Part shown: positions 6,623-13,493 of the stretch, one piece after another | Position numbering within the stretch: the stretch's first letter is position 1 | How the letters are laid out: every line of letters begins with the position of its first letter | Source of the DNA: Actinomycetota bacterium | GTDB lineage: Bacteria; Actinomycetota; Actinomycetes; Streptosporangiales; Streptosporangiaceae | Reading direction: 5' to 3' | DNA: 22,861 bases | Assembly (NCBI GenBank): GCA_003242605.1 | Contig: QGUZ01000053.1 | Coordinates: 1-22,861, forward strand | Made by a program: the position numbers and the translations under genes | Notes under the pieces: generated by a model | The model's database searches: none | Told to the model about the DNA's origin: nothing | Seen by the model: the letters and a program-made list of their open reading frames with translations, nothing else

Positions 6623-8469
6623 CCGAGCAGAAGGCGCCCGCCGCCACCGTGGACCCGGTGCTGATCGAGATCGTCGAGGGCACCCTCGCCTCGGTGGAGA
6701 AGGAGGTGGAGACCGCGATCGCGCGGACCGCCCGCTCCCCGATGATCCGCGACGCGCACGACTTCCGCGCCGGCATCCACGACCGGAAGCTGCGCAAGCT
6801 CACCGGCCGTTCCTACTCCGCCCTCGTCCAGCCGATCGTCCGGGACTTCCCGATCGAGACGATGAACCCGGGCGACGTGTACTTCCACAACGACGTCTAC
6901 CTGTCCGAGGGCGGCATCGGCCACCTTCCCGACCTGTGCGTCACCGTGCCGGTGTTCCACCAGGGCGAGGTGGTGGCGTTCGTCCAGGCGTTCGGCCACC
7001 ACGACGACATCGGCGGGGCGGTGCCCGGCTCGATGCCGTCGCACGCGCGCAGCGTGTTCGAGGAGGGCCTCATGGTCCCGCCGATCAAGCTGTGGGACCG
7101 CGGCGTGCCGAACGAGGCCGCGCTGCGCATCATGACCCGCAACTCCCGGATGCCGGACTCGCTCGCCGGCGACCTCGACGCCGAGTGCTCGGCCTGCCTC
7201 ATGGGCGCCCGGCGGCTGGCCGAGCTGTTCGACCGGTACGGCCGGGAGGCGGTCGAGGCCTGCTTCGACGCGATCATCGAGAAGACCACCGAGACGTTCC
7301 GGCGCGAGCTGCTGTCGAAGATCCCCGAGGGCACCTTCGTCTGGGAGGACTACGCCGAGCACGACGGCGTGGACGAGCCCAAGCTGCACACCCAGCGGAT
7401 CACCCTCACCGTCGACCACAGCAGGCCCGCGCCGCTGCTCATCGACTTCACCGGCACCTCGCCGCAGGCGAAGGGCCCGATCAACCACGCCGGGGACTAC
7501 GCCGACGGCGTGTTCCTCAAGAAGTGGCTCGCCCCGATCCTGCGCAACCTCGCCGACACGCCCGAGCGCATGGCCGAGCTCGACGTGAACGAGGGCGTGG
7601 TGCCGCTCATCGAGATGCGGTTCCCGGAGAAGGGCACCCTGCTCACCCCGATCTTCCCGGCCCCGACCAACGCCCGGACGTTCGTCATCCTGCGGCTGCT
7701 CGGCGTGCTCGCCGGCGTGCTCGCCAAGGCCACCGGCGGCCGCATGCCCGCCGACCAGGAGACGATCCGGTACACCGGCGTGTACGGCACGAACGACGAC
7801 GGCGAGCCGTACCTGATGCGCGAGGTGCTCGGCGGCGGCTCCGGCGGCCGCTGGTACGCCGACGGCGAGGACACCATCCACGTGGTGCCGGACTCGCGGA
7901 ACATCCCGGTGGAGTTCGCCGAGGCGCGCTGGCCGCTGCGGGTGGAGCGGCTCGGCCTCGCCGTGGACAGCGGCGGCCCCGGGAAATTCCGCGGCGGCCT
8001 CGGCTACGACAAGCACATCCGCATGCTGCGCGACGCCTCGTTCATGTCGATCGCCGACCGGTCGATCCTGTCCTGCTGGGGCGTGAACGGCGGCAAGGCC
8101 GGCCGGCCGTTCCGGGTGGAGATCGAGGGCCGCGAGCTGGAGGGCCTCGTCGACGACGAGCCGGTGCGCGCGGGCGAGGTGATCCGCATCCGCACCACCG
8201 GCGGTGGCGGCTGGGGCTCGCCGTACGACCGGGAGCCGGAGCGGGTCGCCGCGGACGTGCGCGACGGCAAGGTCTCCTTCGAGGGCGCCCGCGACGACTA
8301 CGGCGTGGTGCTCACCGGCCCCAAGGACGACCCGCAGATCGACTGGGAGGCGACCGAGCGGCTGCGGGCCCGGCTGCGCGCGGCCGACGACACCCCGTTC
8401 TTCGACCGCGGCCCCGGCTACCCGATCCTGTCCGGCGGCAAGCTCCACGCCGACGTGGACGTACTGTAA
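6619..8469 (+). CDS. hyuB: Hydantoinase B/oxoprolinase family protein, HyuB-type subunit
   Basis: This is the 616-residue partner of HyuA. GTG 6619 overlaps the hyuA TGA by 3 nt (GTGA), so the pair is translationally coupled and probably forms one complex. The protein shows the family signatures RDAHDFRAGIHD (44-55), the conserved HNDVYLSEGGIGHLPDL block (90-106, thought to hold metal-binding residues in relatives), GHHDDIGGAVPGS (126-138), LIDFTGTSPQAKGPIN, and GGGSGGR in the C-terminal half. The extended tail after the GGGGWGSP motif carries about 80 further residues and ends in HADVDVL, as in some long HyuB/acetone carboxylase-like relatives. The reaction depends on the HyuA partner: ATP-driven opening of a cyclic amide, or a carboxylation. 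No third, acetone carboxylase gamma-like, gene follows, which argues against a canonical acetone carboxylase. Confidence 0.9.
   Translation: MTEQKAPAATVDPVLIEIVEGTLASVEKEVETAIARTARSPMIRDAHDFRAGIHDRKLRKLTGRSYSALVQPIVRDFPIETMNPGDVYFHNDVYLSEGGIGHLPDLCVTVPVFHQGEVVAFVQAFGHHDDIGGAVPGSMPSHARSVFEEGLMVPPIKLWDRGVPNEAALRIMTRNSRMPDSLAGDLDAECSACLMGARRLAELFDRYGREAVEACFDAIIEKTTETFRRELLSKIPEGTFVWEDYAEHDGVDEPKLHTQRITLTVDHSRPAPLLIDFTGTSPQAKGPINHAGDYADGVFLKKWLAPILRNLADTPERMAELDVNEGVVPLIEMRFPEKGTLLTPIFPAPTNARTFVILRLLGVLAGVLAKATGGRMPADQETIRYTGVYGTNDDGEPYLMREVLGGGSGGRWYADGEDTIHVVPDSRNIPVEFAEARWPLRVERLGLAVDSGGPGKFRGGLGYDKHIRMLRDASFMSIADRSILSCWGVNGGKAGRPFRVEIEGRELEGLVDDEPVRAGEVIRIRTTGGGGWGSPYDREPERVAADVRDGKVSFEGARDDYGVVLTGPKDDPQIDWEATERLRARLRAADDTPFFDRGPGYPILSGGKLHADVDVL
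8462..8467 (+). promoter_or_regulatory. Probable -10 box (TACTGT) at the end of hyuB
   Basis: TACTGT overlaps the last codons and stop of hyuB and ends exactly 7 nt before ATG 8475. The gap has no Shine-Dalgarno, suggesting leaderless initiation of the phosphatase gene in addition to any read-through from hyuAB. Confidence 0.45.
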
Positions 8470-8474
8470 GCGCC

Positions 8475-9149
8475 ATGGGACCTTCAGTGATCATGGCCGT
8501 ACGGCACGGCGAGAGCGCGGCGAACGCCGCGTTCGCCGAGGCCGCCCGCCGCGGGGAGCCGCTCGCCTTCCCCCGGCCGGACTCCGCCGTCCCGCTCACC
8601 GACCGCGGCCGCAAACAGGCGGCCGCGCTCGGCCGGTGGCTCGCCGCCCTCCCGGAGGGGCGGCGGCCGCAGGTCGCGTGGACCTCGACCTACCTGCGGG
8701 CCCGGGAGACGCTGCGGATCGTGTGCGAGCAGCTCGCCGACCCGCCGCCGGTGCACGAGGACGAGCGGCTGATCGACCGGGTGATGGGCGAGCTGTCGCT
8801 GCTCAACCCGGAGGCGGTGGCCGAGCGCTTCCCGGAGGAGGCCCGCCGCCGGGAGGAGGTGGGGTGGTGGGTCTACCGGCCGCCGGGCGGGGAGTCGTTC
8901 CCCGACATCGCGGCCCGGCTGCGCTCCTTCCTCGCCGACCTGGAACGGGAGGCGGCCGGGCGGCGGGTGCTCATCGTCGCCCACGACTCGGTCGTGGCGC
9001 TGCTGCGGCACGTGCTGGAACACGACGACGACACCGACGTCCGCCACATCGCCGGGTACGGCGAGGTCCGCAACACCGCGATCTCGACGTGGGAGCGCCG
9101 GGACGGCCGGCTCCACCTGGTGGAGTTCAACGCCGTCCCCCACCTGTAG
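8475..9149 (+). CDS. Histidine phosphatase family protein
   Basis: A 224-residue phosphoglycerate-mutase-like (histidine phosphatase) enzyme. The catalytic motif RHGES is at 10-14 with phospho-accepting His11. TSTYLRARETL (70-80) carries the conserved phosphate-binding Arg, GGESFPDIAARL is at 138-149, and the second catalytic His170 is in VAHDS. This is a normal single-domain length. Substrates in this family range from phosphoglycerate and sugar phosphates to nucleotides and cannot be assigned. ATG 8475 is 5 nt after the hyuB stop and lacks a Shine-Dalgarno. It may be co-transcribed with hyuAB, but a TANNNT box at the right distance suggests its own promoter. It converges on the downstream kinase-like gene. 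Confidence 0.85.
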   Translation: MGPSVIMAVRHGESAANAAFAEAARRGEPLAFPRPDSAVPLTDRGRKQAAALGRWLAALPEGRRPQVAWTSTYLRARETLRIVCEQLADPPPVHEDERLIDRVMGELSLLNPEAVAERFPEEARRREEVGWWVYRPPGGESFPDIAARLRSFLADLEREAAGRRVLIVAHDSVVALLRHVLEHDDDTDVRHIAGYGEVRNTAISTWERRDGRLHLVEFNAVPHL

Positions 9150-9220
9150 GCCGGTGCCCGGCCCGGTGAAGGCGGCGGATGGGGATGACACGGACACGGT
9201 ACGGCGGGCGGCCCGCGGGC

Positions 9221-9829
9221 TCACACGGCGTCGGCGGGCAGCACCGCGAACTCGGCGGAGGGATCATGCGGCACCGCGGGCGCGCCGTCCACGCGCAGGT
9301 CGGCCCGCGCGGCCGTGCCGTCGGCCGTGAACCACGCGCGTTCGGCGCGCATCCAGTGGTCCCACTGCTCGCGCAGGCCCGGGCCGTCCCGGTCCAGCAC
9401 GCGGCGCAGCCGTACCGGCTCCGGCGCGGTCACCCAGATCGTGTACGCGAGCAGGTGGGCCGTGGCCCGCCGGGCGGCGCCCACCCCCTCGATCAGCAGC
9501 ACCGGCGCGGGCGGCACCTCGACCCACTCGGTGTACGCGCCGCGCTTCCAGTCGTAGCGGCGGAACCGCCCCGGCCGGCCGTCGGCGAGCGGGGCGAGCA
9601 CCTGCTCGGTGAGCGGGGCGAACCACGCGTCCGGCGGGCCGTCCCAGGGCACCGGGAAGTCGTCGCTGTGGATCACCTGCGCCCGCGCCGCCGCGCCGAG
9701 CCGGCCGGCGAACGTGGTCTTTCCCGAGCCCGCCGGGCCGTCGATCGCGATCAACCGCGTGTTCCCCAACGCCGGCCGCAGGTCGTGCAGACGTTCGGCC
9801 AGGGCGGCGAAGGGGAGGAGCGACGGCAT
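9221..9829 (-). CDS. Uridine-kinase-like P-loop ATPase
   Basis: The 202-residue product carries a Walker A loop GPAGSGKTT at 31-39 after a beta strand (RLIAIDG). It then has HSDDF near 54-58 (the Asp pair typical of nucleoside/uridine kinase-like enzymes), RYDWKRGAY and the Walker B-like strand VLLIEGVGA. It resembles the actinobacterial uridine kinase-like/(d)NMP kinase family; the phosphoryl acceptor is unknown. I chose ATG 9829 because it places the P-loop at the usual distance from the N-terminus and abuts the divergent CaiB gene. Upstream on its strand, CAATAT ends 7 nt before ATG, consistent with leaderless initiation. The open frame continues upstream antisense to CaiB but without recognisable protein sequence. 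Confidence 0.75.
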   Translation of the reverse strand: MPSLLPFAALAERLHDLRPALGNTRLIAIDGPAGSGKTTFAGRLGAAARAQVIHSDDFPVPWDGPPDAWFAPLTEQVLAPLADGRPGRFRRYDWKRGAYTEWVEVPPAPVLLIEGVGAARRATAHLLAYTIWVTAPEPVRLRRVLDRDGPGLREQWDHWMRAERAWFTADGTAARADLRVDGAPAVPHDPSAEFAVLPADAV

Positions 9830-11029
9830 ATGCCTGATATTGCCAAGGTTGGGAGGCACGCCTTGCACGGACCCCTCGGCGACATCGTCGTCCTCGATCT
9901 CTCCCGCGCGCTGGCCGGGCCCCACGCCGCACAGATGCTGGGCGACCTCGGGGCCAAGGTCATCAAGGTGGAGCACCCGCAGGGCGGGGACGAGTCGCGG
10001 GGCTGGGGCCCGCCGTTCGTCGGGCCGGACCGCGACATCTCCACCTACTTCCTGTCGGCCAACCGCAACAAGCTCTCCGTCACCGTCGACCTGAAGTCCC
10101 CGGACGGCAAGCACCTGCTGGAGCGGCTGGTCCGGCAGAGCGACGTGCTCATCGAGAACTTCCGCACCGGCGTGCTCGACCGGCTGGGCTTCCCCGTGGC
10201 GCGGCTGCACGAGCTCAACCCCCGGCTGGTGGTGCTCTCCATCACCGGCTTCGGCCACGACGGCCCCGAGGGCGGCCGGCCCGGCTACGACCAGATCGCC
10301 CAGGGCGAGGCCGGGCTGATGAGCCTCACCGGGCCGAGCCCGGACGAGCCGTACCGGGTCGGGGCGTCCATCGCCGACCTGCTCGCCGGCATGAACGGCG
10401 CGTTCGGCGTGCTCGCCGCGCTGTATGAACGCGCCCGCACCGGTAAGGGGAGGGTGGTGCGCACCTCGCTGCTCGCCTCCGTGGTCGGCGTGCACGCCTA
10501 CCACGGCACCGCGTGGACCGTGGCCGGAGTGGTGCCCAAGGCCCAGGGCAACCACCACGCCTCGATCGCCCCGTATGGAGCGTTCCGCTGCGCCGACGGC
10601 ATGATCCAGATCGCCTGCGGCAACGACGCCCAGTGGCGCAAGCTCGCCCCGATCCTCGGCATCGACCCCGAGGACCCCCGGTACGCCACGAACCAGCAGC
10701 GGTTCGCGCACCGCGACGAGCTCATCGCCGACATGGAGAAGGCGCTCGCCACCGCGGACCGCGCCCACTGGCTCGGCCTGCTCGCCGAGGCCGGCATCCC
10801 CGCCGGGGCGATCCGCAGCATCGACGAGGTCTACCAGTGGGAGCAGACCCGCTCCCAGGGCCTCGTGATCGAGGTCGACCATCCGGTGCTCGGCCGGATC
10901 GAGCTGCCCGGGCCGGTGCTGCGGTTCGACGGCCTGCCGCCGCGGGAGCACACCCCGCCGCCGCTCCTCGGCGAGCACAACGACGCGGTCCTGCAGTGGC
11001 TCGCCGAGCGAGAGGAGCGGGAGCGGTGA
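9830..11029 (+). CDS. CaiB/BaiF (class III) CoA-transferase
   Basis: Class III CoA-transferases move CoA between thioesters through a conserved Asp. The 399-residue protein has the family N-terminus (IVVLDLSRALAGP), the Rossmann-like AQMLGDLGAKVIKVEHPQGG, LIENFRTGVLDRLG, and GRPGYDQIAQGEAGLMSLTG whose Asp is the likely catalytic residue. The PHNPT-less, single-domain length matches the family (about 380-430). ATG 9830 has GGGGAGGAG at 9812-9820, inside the divergent kinase gene. An in-frame TTG at 9863 with GGGAGG six nt upstream (9851-9856) is a serious alternative and would give a 388-residue protein starting just before the conserved block. The downstream carboxyltransferase overlaps its stop, so both act together. 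The CoA donor and acceptor are unknown. Confidence 0.88.
   Translation: MPDIAKVGRHALHGPLGDIVVLDLSRALAGPHAAQMLGDLGAKVIKVEHPQGGDESRGWGPPFVGPDRDISTYFLSANRNKLSVTVDLKSPDGKHLLERLVRQSDVLIENFRTGVLDRLGFPVARLHELNPRLVVLSITGFGHDGPEGGRPGYDQIAQGEAGLMSLTGPSPDEPYRVGASIADLLAGMNGAFGVLAALYERARTGKGRVVRTSLLASVVGVHAYHGTAWTVAGVVPKAQGNHHASIAPYGAFRCADGMIQIACGNDAQWRKLAPILGIDPEDPRYATNQQRFAHRDELIADMEKALATADRAHWLGLLAEAGIPAGAIRSIDEVYQWEQTRSQGLVIEVDHPVLGRIELPGPVLRFDGLPPREHTPPPLLGEHNDAVLQWLAEREERER
9836..9842. promoter_or_regulatory. Overlapping -10-like elements read in both directions
   Basis: The same 7 bp read GATATT (9836-9841) on the plus strand and CAATAT (9842-9837) on the minus strand. The minus-strand copy lies exactly 7 nt before ATG 9829. 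The plus-strand copy would serve only the alternative TTG 9863 start of the CoA-transferase. Function is inferred. Confidence 0.3.
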
Positions 11030-12540
11030 CGATGACCGGTATCCGGCGTCCGGACGCCCGGACGCTCATCAGCACGGTGCTCGACGAGGCCTCCTGGCGG
11101 TCCTGGGACGAGCCGCCGGTCGACCCGGCGCCGCCCGGCTCGCCGTACGCGGACGAGCTCGCCGCGGCGCGGGAGCGCACCGGGTACGACGAGGCAGTGG
11201 TGACCGGCGAGGGCCTGCTCGGCGGCCACCGGGTCGCCGTGATCGCCTGCGAGTTCTCGTTCCTCGCCGGCACGATCGGCGTCGCCGCGGCCGACCGGCT
11301 GGTCCGGGCGATCGAGCGGGCCACCCGGGAACGGCTGCCGCTGCTCGCCGCCACCGCCTCCGGCGGCACCCGGATGCAGGAGGGCACGCTCGCCTTCGTG
11401 CAGATGGTCAAGATCAGCGACGCGGTGATGGCGCACCGCGCCGCCGGCCTGCCGTACCTCGTCTACCTGCGGCACCCGACCACCGGCGGGGTGTTCGCCT
11501 CCTGGGGCTCGCTCGGCCACCTCACCGCCGCCGAGCCGGGCGCGCTCGTCGGCTTCCTCGGCCCCCGCGTCTACGAGTCGCTGCGCGGCCACCCGTTCCC
11601 CGAGGGCGTGCAGGTCGCCGAGAACCTGCACGCGCACAGCCTGGTGGACGCCGTGCTCGAGCCGCGGGAGCTGCGCGAGGCCGCGGTGCGCGCGCTCAAC
11701 GTGCTGCGCGCCCCGGTGCGCGGGCTCGACCCCGGCCCCGCGCCGCAGGAGCGGGCGGCCGAGGTGGAGGGGGGGGGGGCGATCCCCCGGTCGCGGCGCG
11801 ACGCCCGGCGGGGCGTGCGCGGGCTGCTCGAGCACGCGGCCGCCGACGTCACCGTGCTCAACGGCCCCGGCGCGGGGGAGGGCGACCCCGGGCTGATCCT
11901 CGCCCTCGCCCGGTTCGGCACGGCCCCCGCCGTGGTGCTCGGCCAGGACCGCGGGCGCGGCGGGCGCGCGGTGCCGCCGCTGGGGCCGGCCGGGCTGCGG
12001 GCCGCGCGGCGCGGCATGCGGCTCGCCGCCGAGCTGGGGCTGCCGCTGGTGAGCCTCATCGACACCGCCGGGGCCGACCTGTCCCGCGAGGCCGAGGAGG
12101 GCGGGCTCGCCGGGGAGATCGCCCGGTGCATCGCCGACCTGCTCAACCTGCCGGTGCCCACGGTGTCGGTGCTGCTCGGCGAGGGCGCGGGCGGCGCGGC
12201 GCTCGCGCTGCTGCCCGCCGACCGGGTGCTGTGCGCCCAGCACGGCTGGCTCGCGCCGCTGCCCCCGGAGGGCGCGTCGGCGATCCGCTACCGCACCGTG
12301 GACCGGGCGGCGGAGATCTCCCGGGCACAGGGGGTGCGCTCGATCGACCTGCGCCGCTCCGGCGTGGTCGACCGGGTCATCCCGGAGCTGCCGGACGCCG
12401 CGGCCGAGCCGCGGGAGTTCTGCGCGCGGGTGGCGCGCAGCCTGGAGTACGAGATCGCCGTGCTCACCGGGCGCGACCCGGCCGAGCGGCTCGCCGCGCG
12501 GCACGCCCGGTACCGCACGCTCGGCGCCCGGCCGTGCTGA
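11026..12540 (+). CDS. Fused AccD-AccA-type acyl-CoA carboxyltransferase
   Basis: This 504-residue protein fuses two crotonase-fold halves. The N-terminal half resembles AccD (carboxyltransferase beta) with ATASGGTRMQEGT, PTTGGVFASWGSLG and AEPGALVGFLGPRV. It lacks the four-Cys zinc ribbon of bacterial AccD. After a low-complexity linker encoded around 11740-11810, the second half resembles AccA (alpha) with LIDTAGADLSREAEEGGLAG, LGEGAGGAALALLPADR and LPPEGASAI. Known relatives transfer CO2 from carboxybiotin to acetyl- or propionyl-CoA; malonate decarboxylase subunits are also related. No biotin carboxylase or biotin-carrier gene is nearby. GTG 11026 overlaps the CoA-transferase TGA (GTGA); ATG 11032 is an alternative start. 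The linker contains 11 consecutive G bases (11769-11779), a possible slippage site. Confidence 0.82.
   Translation: MTMTGIRRPDARTLISTVLDEASWRSWDEPPVDPAPPGSPYADELAAARERTGYDEAVVTGEGLLGGHRVAVIACEFSFLAGTIGVAAADRLVRAIERATRERLPLLAATASGGTRMQEGTLAFVQMVKISDAVMAHRAAGLPYLVYLRHPTTGGVFASWGSLGHLTAAEPGALVGFLGPRVYESLRGHPFPEGVQVAENLHAHSLVDAVLEPRELREAAVRALNVLRAPVRGLDPGPAPQERAAEVEGGGAIPRSRRDARRGVRGLLEHAAADVTVLNGPGAGEGDPGLILALARFGTAPAVVLGQDRGRGGRAVPPLGPAGLRAARRGMRLAAELGLPLVSLIDTAGADLSREAEEGGLAGEIARCIADLLNLPVPTVSVLLGEGAGGAALALLPADRVLCAQHGWLAPLPPEGASAIRYRTVDRAAEISRAQGVRSIDLRRSGVVDRVIPELPDAAAEPREFCARVARSLEYEIAVLTGRDPAERLAARHARYRTLGARPC
11769..11779 (+). repeat. 11-nt homopolymeric G tract in coding sequence
   Basis: Eleven G residues encode the Glu-Gly-Gly-Gly-Ala stretch in the linker between the two carboxyltransferase halves. 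Five C residues follow at 11784-11788 and could pair with the tract. Loss of one G would bring TGA 11894-11896 into frame, leaving about 289 residues, close to a free AccD-like half. Confidence 0.9.
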
Positions 12541-12549
12541 GCGGGCTCA
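12538..12549. repeat. Inverted repeat containing both convergent stop codons
   Basis: TGAGC-GG-GCTCA is a perfect dyad. Its left TGA ends the fused carboxyltransferase gene, and its right TCA is the stop of the minus-strand gene. Stem potential is only 5 bp, so a terminator role is doubtful. Confidence 0.6.
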
Positions 12550-12966
12550 GGACTCGCCGCCGCCCGCCGGGCGGCACGGGATCGGGATGCGCTCCACCCG
12601 GATCGAGGTGACCTCCTCGCGGGGCACGACCACCTCGTAGGCGCCGTGGTCGACCGGCCAGTAGCCCAGCGACTCGGCCTTCGTGCCGTTGTGCCCCGCG
12701 TAGGCGATGTGCAGGCCGTCGTCGTCCTCGTCGAGCACGAGGCACGGCTCGCCGGCGAACGCGCCGACGGTGCGCACGAGCATGAGCCACTCCAGCTCCT
12801 CGCGCCGTACCGTGCGCCGCCAGTAGTCGCCGGCCTGCTCGAACCCCTCGCGCGGCTCCTCGCTGAACAGCACCACGTCGTCGCTGTCCGGCCCGACCGC
12901 GGCCGGGTGGGTGTGGCCGCGGTACCGGGCGACGTAGCCGCAGCCCACCGGCTCGACATCGGTCAT
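12547..12966 (-). CDS. Unrecognised protein of 139 residues
   Basis: I do not recognise this family. ATG 12966 is preferred over the in-frame ATG 12972 because GGAG sits 6 nt before it. The product is acidic with no signal peptide or membrane segment, so it is likely cytosolic. Visible features are GCGYVARYRGHTHPAA near the N-terminus, an aromatic-rich GDYWRRTVRREELEWL in the middle, then an Asp-rich CLVLDEDDDGLHIAYAGHNG and a beta-rich end (YEVVVPREEVTSIRVERI). Its third-position G/C usage matches neighbouring genes, which supports real coding. It lies 37 nt after the equally unrecognised 13004-13471 gene on the same strand and may be its partner. It ends tail-to-tail with the carboxyltransferase gene, only 6 nt away. 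Confidence 0.65.
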   Translation of the reverse strand: MTDVEPVGCGYVARYRGHTHPAAVGPDSDDVVLFSEEPREGFEQAGDYWRRTVRREELEWLMLVRTVGAFAGEPCLVLDEDDDGLHIAYAGHNGTKAESLGYWPVDHGAYEVVVPREEVTSIRVERIPIPCRPAGGGES

Positions 12967-13003
12967 CGGCATGCTCCGGATCGAAGGTCGCGCGGCGGCC
13001 CGG

Positions 13004-13471
13004 TCATCCGGCCGGCCGCCACGTCAGCCCATCGTAGATCCCGAACAGGTGCTCGCCGTCGTCGCGCACGCGGTAGATCTCCGCGCCCGCCGGGATCGGC
13101 ATCGGCATGGTGTGGAACTGCGGCACCACGTGGCTGCGCGACGAGGTGAACCCGGTGCCGGTGAACGGCGGGTTGTCGTGCCAGTCGCCGCCCATGTGCG
13201 GGCCGTACGGCACGGTGTAGACGTCGGTGTCGCGGGCGTACCACCGCAGCAGGTAGAGCTCGGGCACGTCGGCGGTGAGCTGGGAGCCCTCGAAACCGAG
13301 GTCGAGCGCCTCGTACAGCTGCCGCGGCGTGGTGAGGCGGAGGCAGTCCTGCACCCGGTACACGTAGCCGGAGATCACCGTGCGCTTGCCCTGCAGGTAC
13401 GGCACGAGCAGCCGGGGCGGGATCACCTTCTGCATCCGGGTCCGGGCGACCGGCGCGCTCAGCTCGCTCAC
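13004..13471 (-). CDS. Unrecognised protein of 155 residues (weak ADP-ribosyltransferase-like pattern)
   Basis: I do not recognise a named family. The product is soluble, without signal peptide or membrane helix. Its GTG start is 7 nt after a TAGACT box, so leaderless initiation is likely. By eye the order of YVYRVQD (about 36-42), GTGFTSSRSH (about 105-114), IPAGAEIYRV and DGEHLFGIYDG recalls the Arg / Ser-Thr-Ser / Glu order of ADP-ribosyltransferase folds, but no residue is proven and the resemblance is weak. A Trp/Tyr-rich stretch (LYLLRWYARDTDVYTVPYG) precedes it. Codon usage is native. It follows the nitrilase-family gene by 22 nt and precedes the 139-residue unknown by 37 nt, so the three may be transcribed together. 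An enzyme-partner pair is possible but unproven. Confidence 0.65.
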   Translation of the reverse strand: MSELSAPVARTRMQKVIPPRLLVPYLQGKRTVISGYVYRVQDCLRLTTPRQLYEALDLGFEGSQLTADVPELYLLRWYARDTDVYTVPYGPHMGGDWHDNPPFTGTGFTSSRSHVVPQFHTMPMPIPAGAEIYRVRDDGEHLFGIYDGLTWRPAG

Positions 13472-13478
13472 GCCCGCC

Positions 13479-13484
13479 AGTCTA
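13479..13484 (-). promoter_or_regulatory. Probable -10 box (TAGACT) for the 155-residue unknown gene
   Basis: TAGACT on the minus strand lies exactly 7 nt before GTG 13471, with no Shine-Dalgarno between. It fits within the 22-nt gap after the nitrilase-family gene. Confidence 0.5.
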
Positions 13485-13493
13485 CGATCCGGA

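Noticed and set aside
9211..9220. Palindrome GCCCGCGGGC just after a stop codon
   Set aside because: A 10-bp GC palindrome is likely by chance in such sequence and has no loop for a stable hairpin.
10831..12504. 557-codon open frame antisense to the fused carboxyltransferase
   Set aside because: It is a GC-skew shadow rich in Arg/Pro/Gly; the plus strand carries clear carboxyltransferase motifs.
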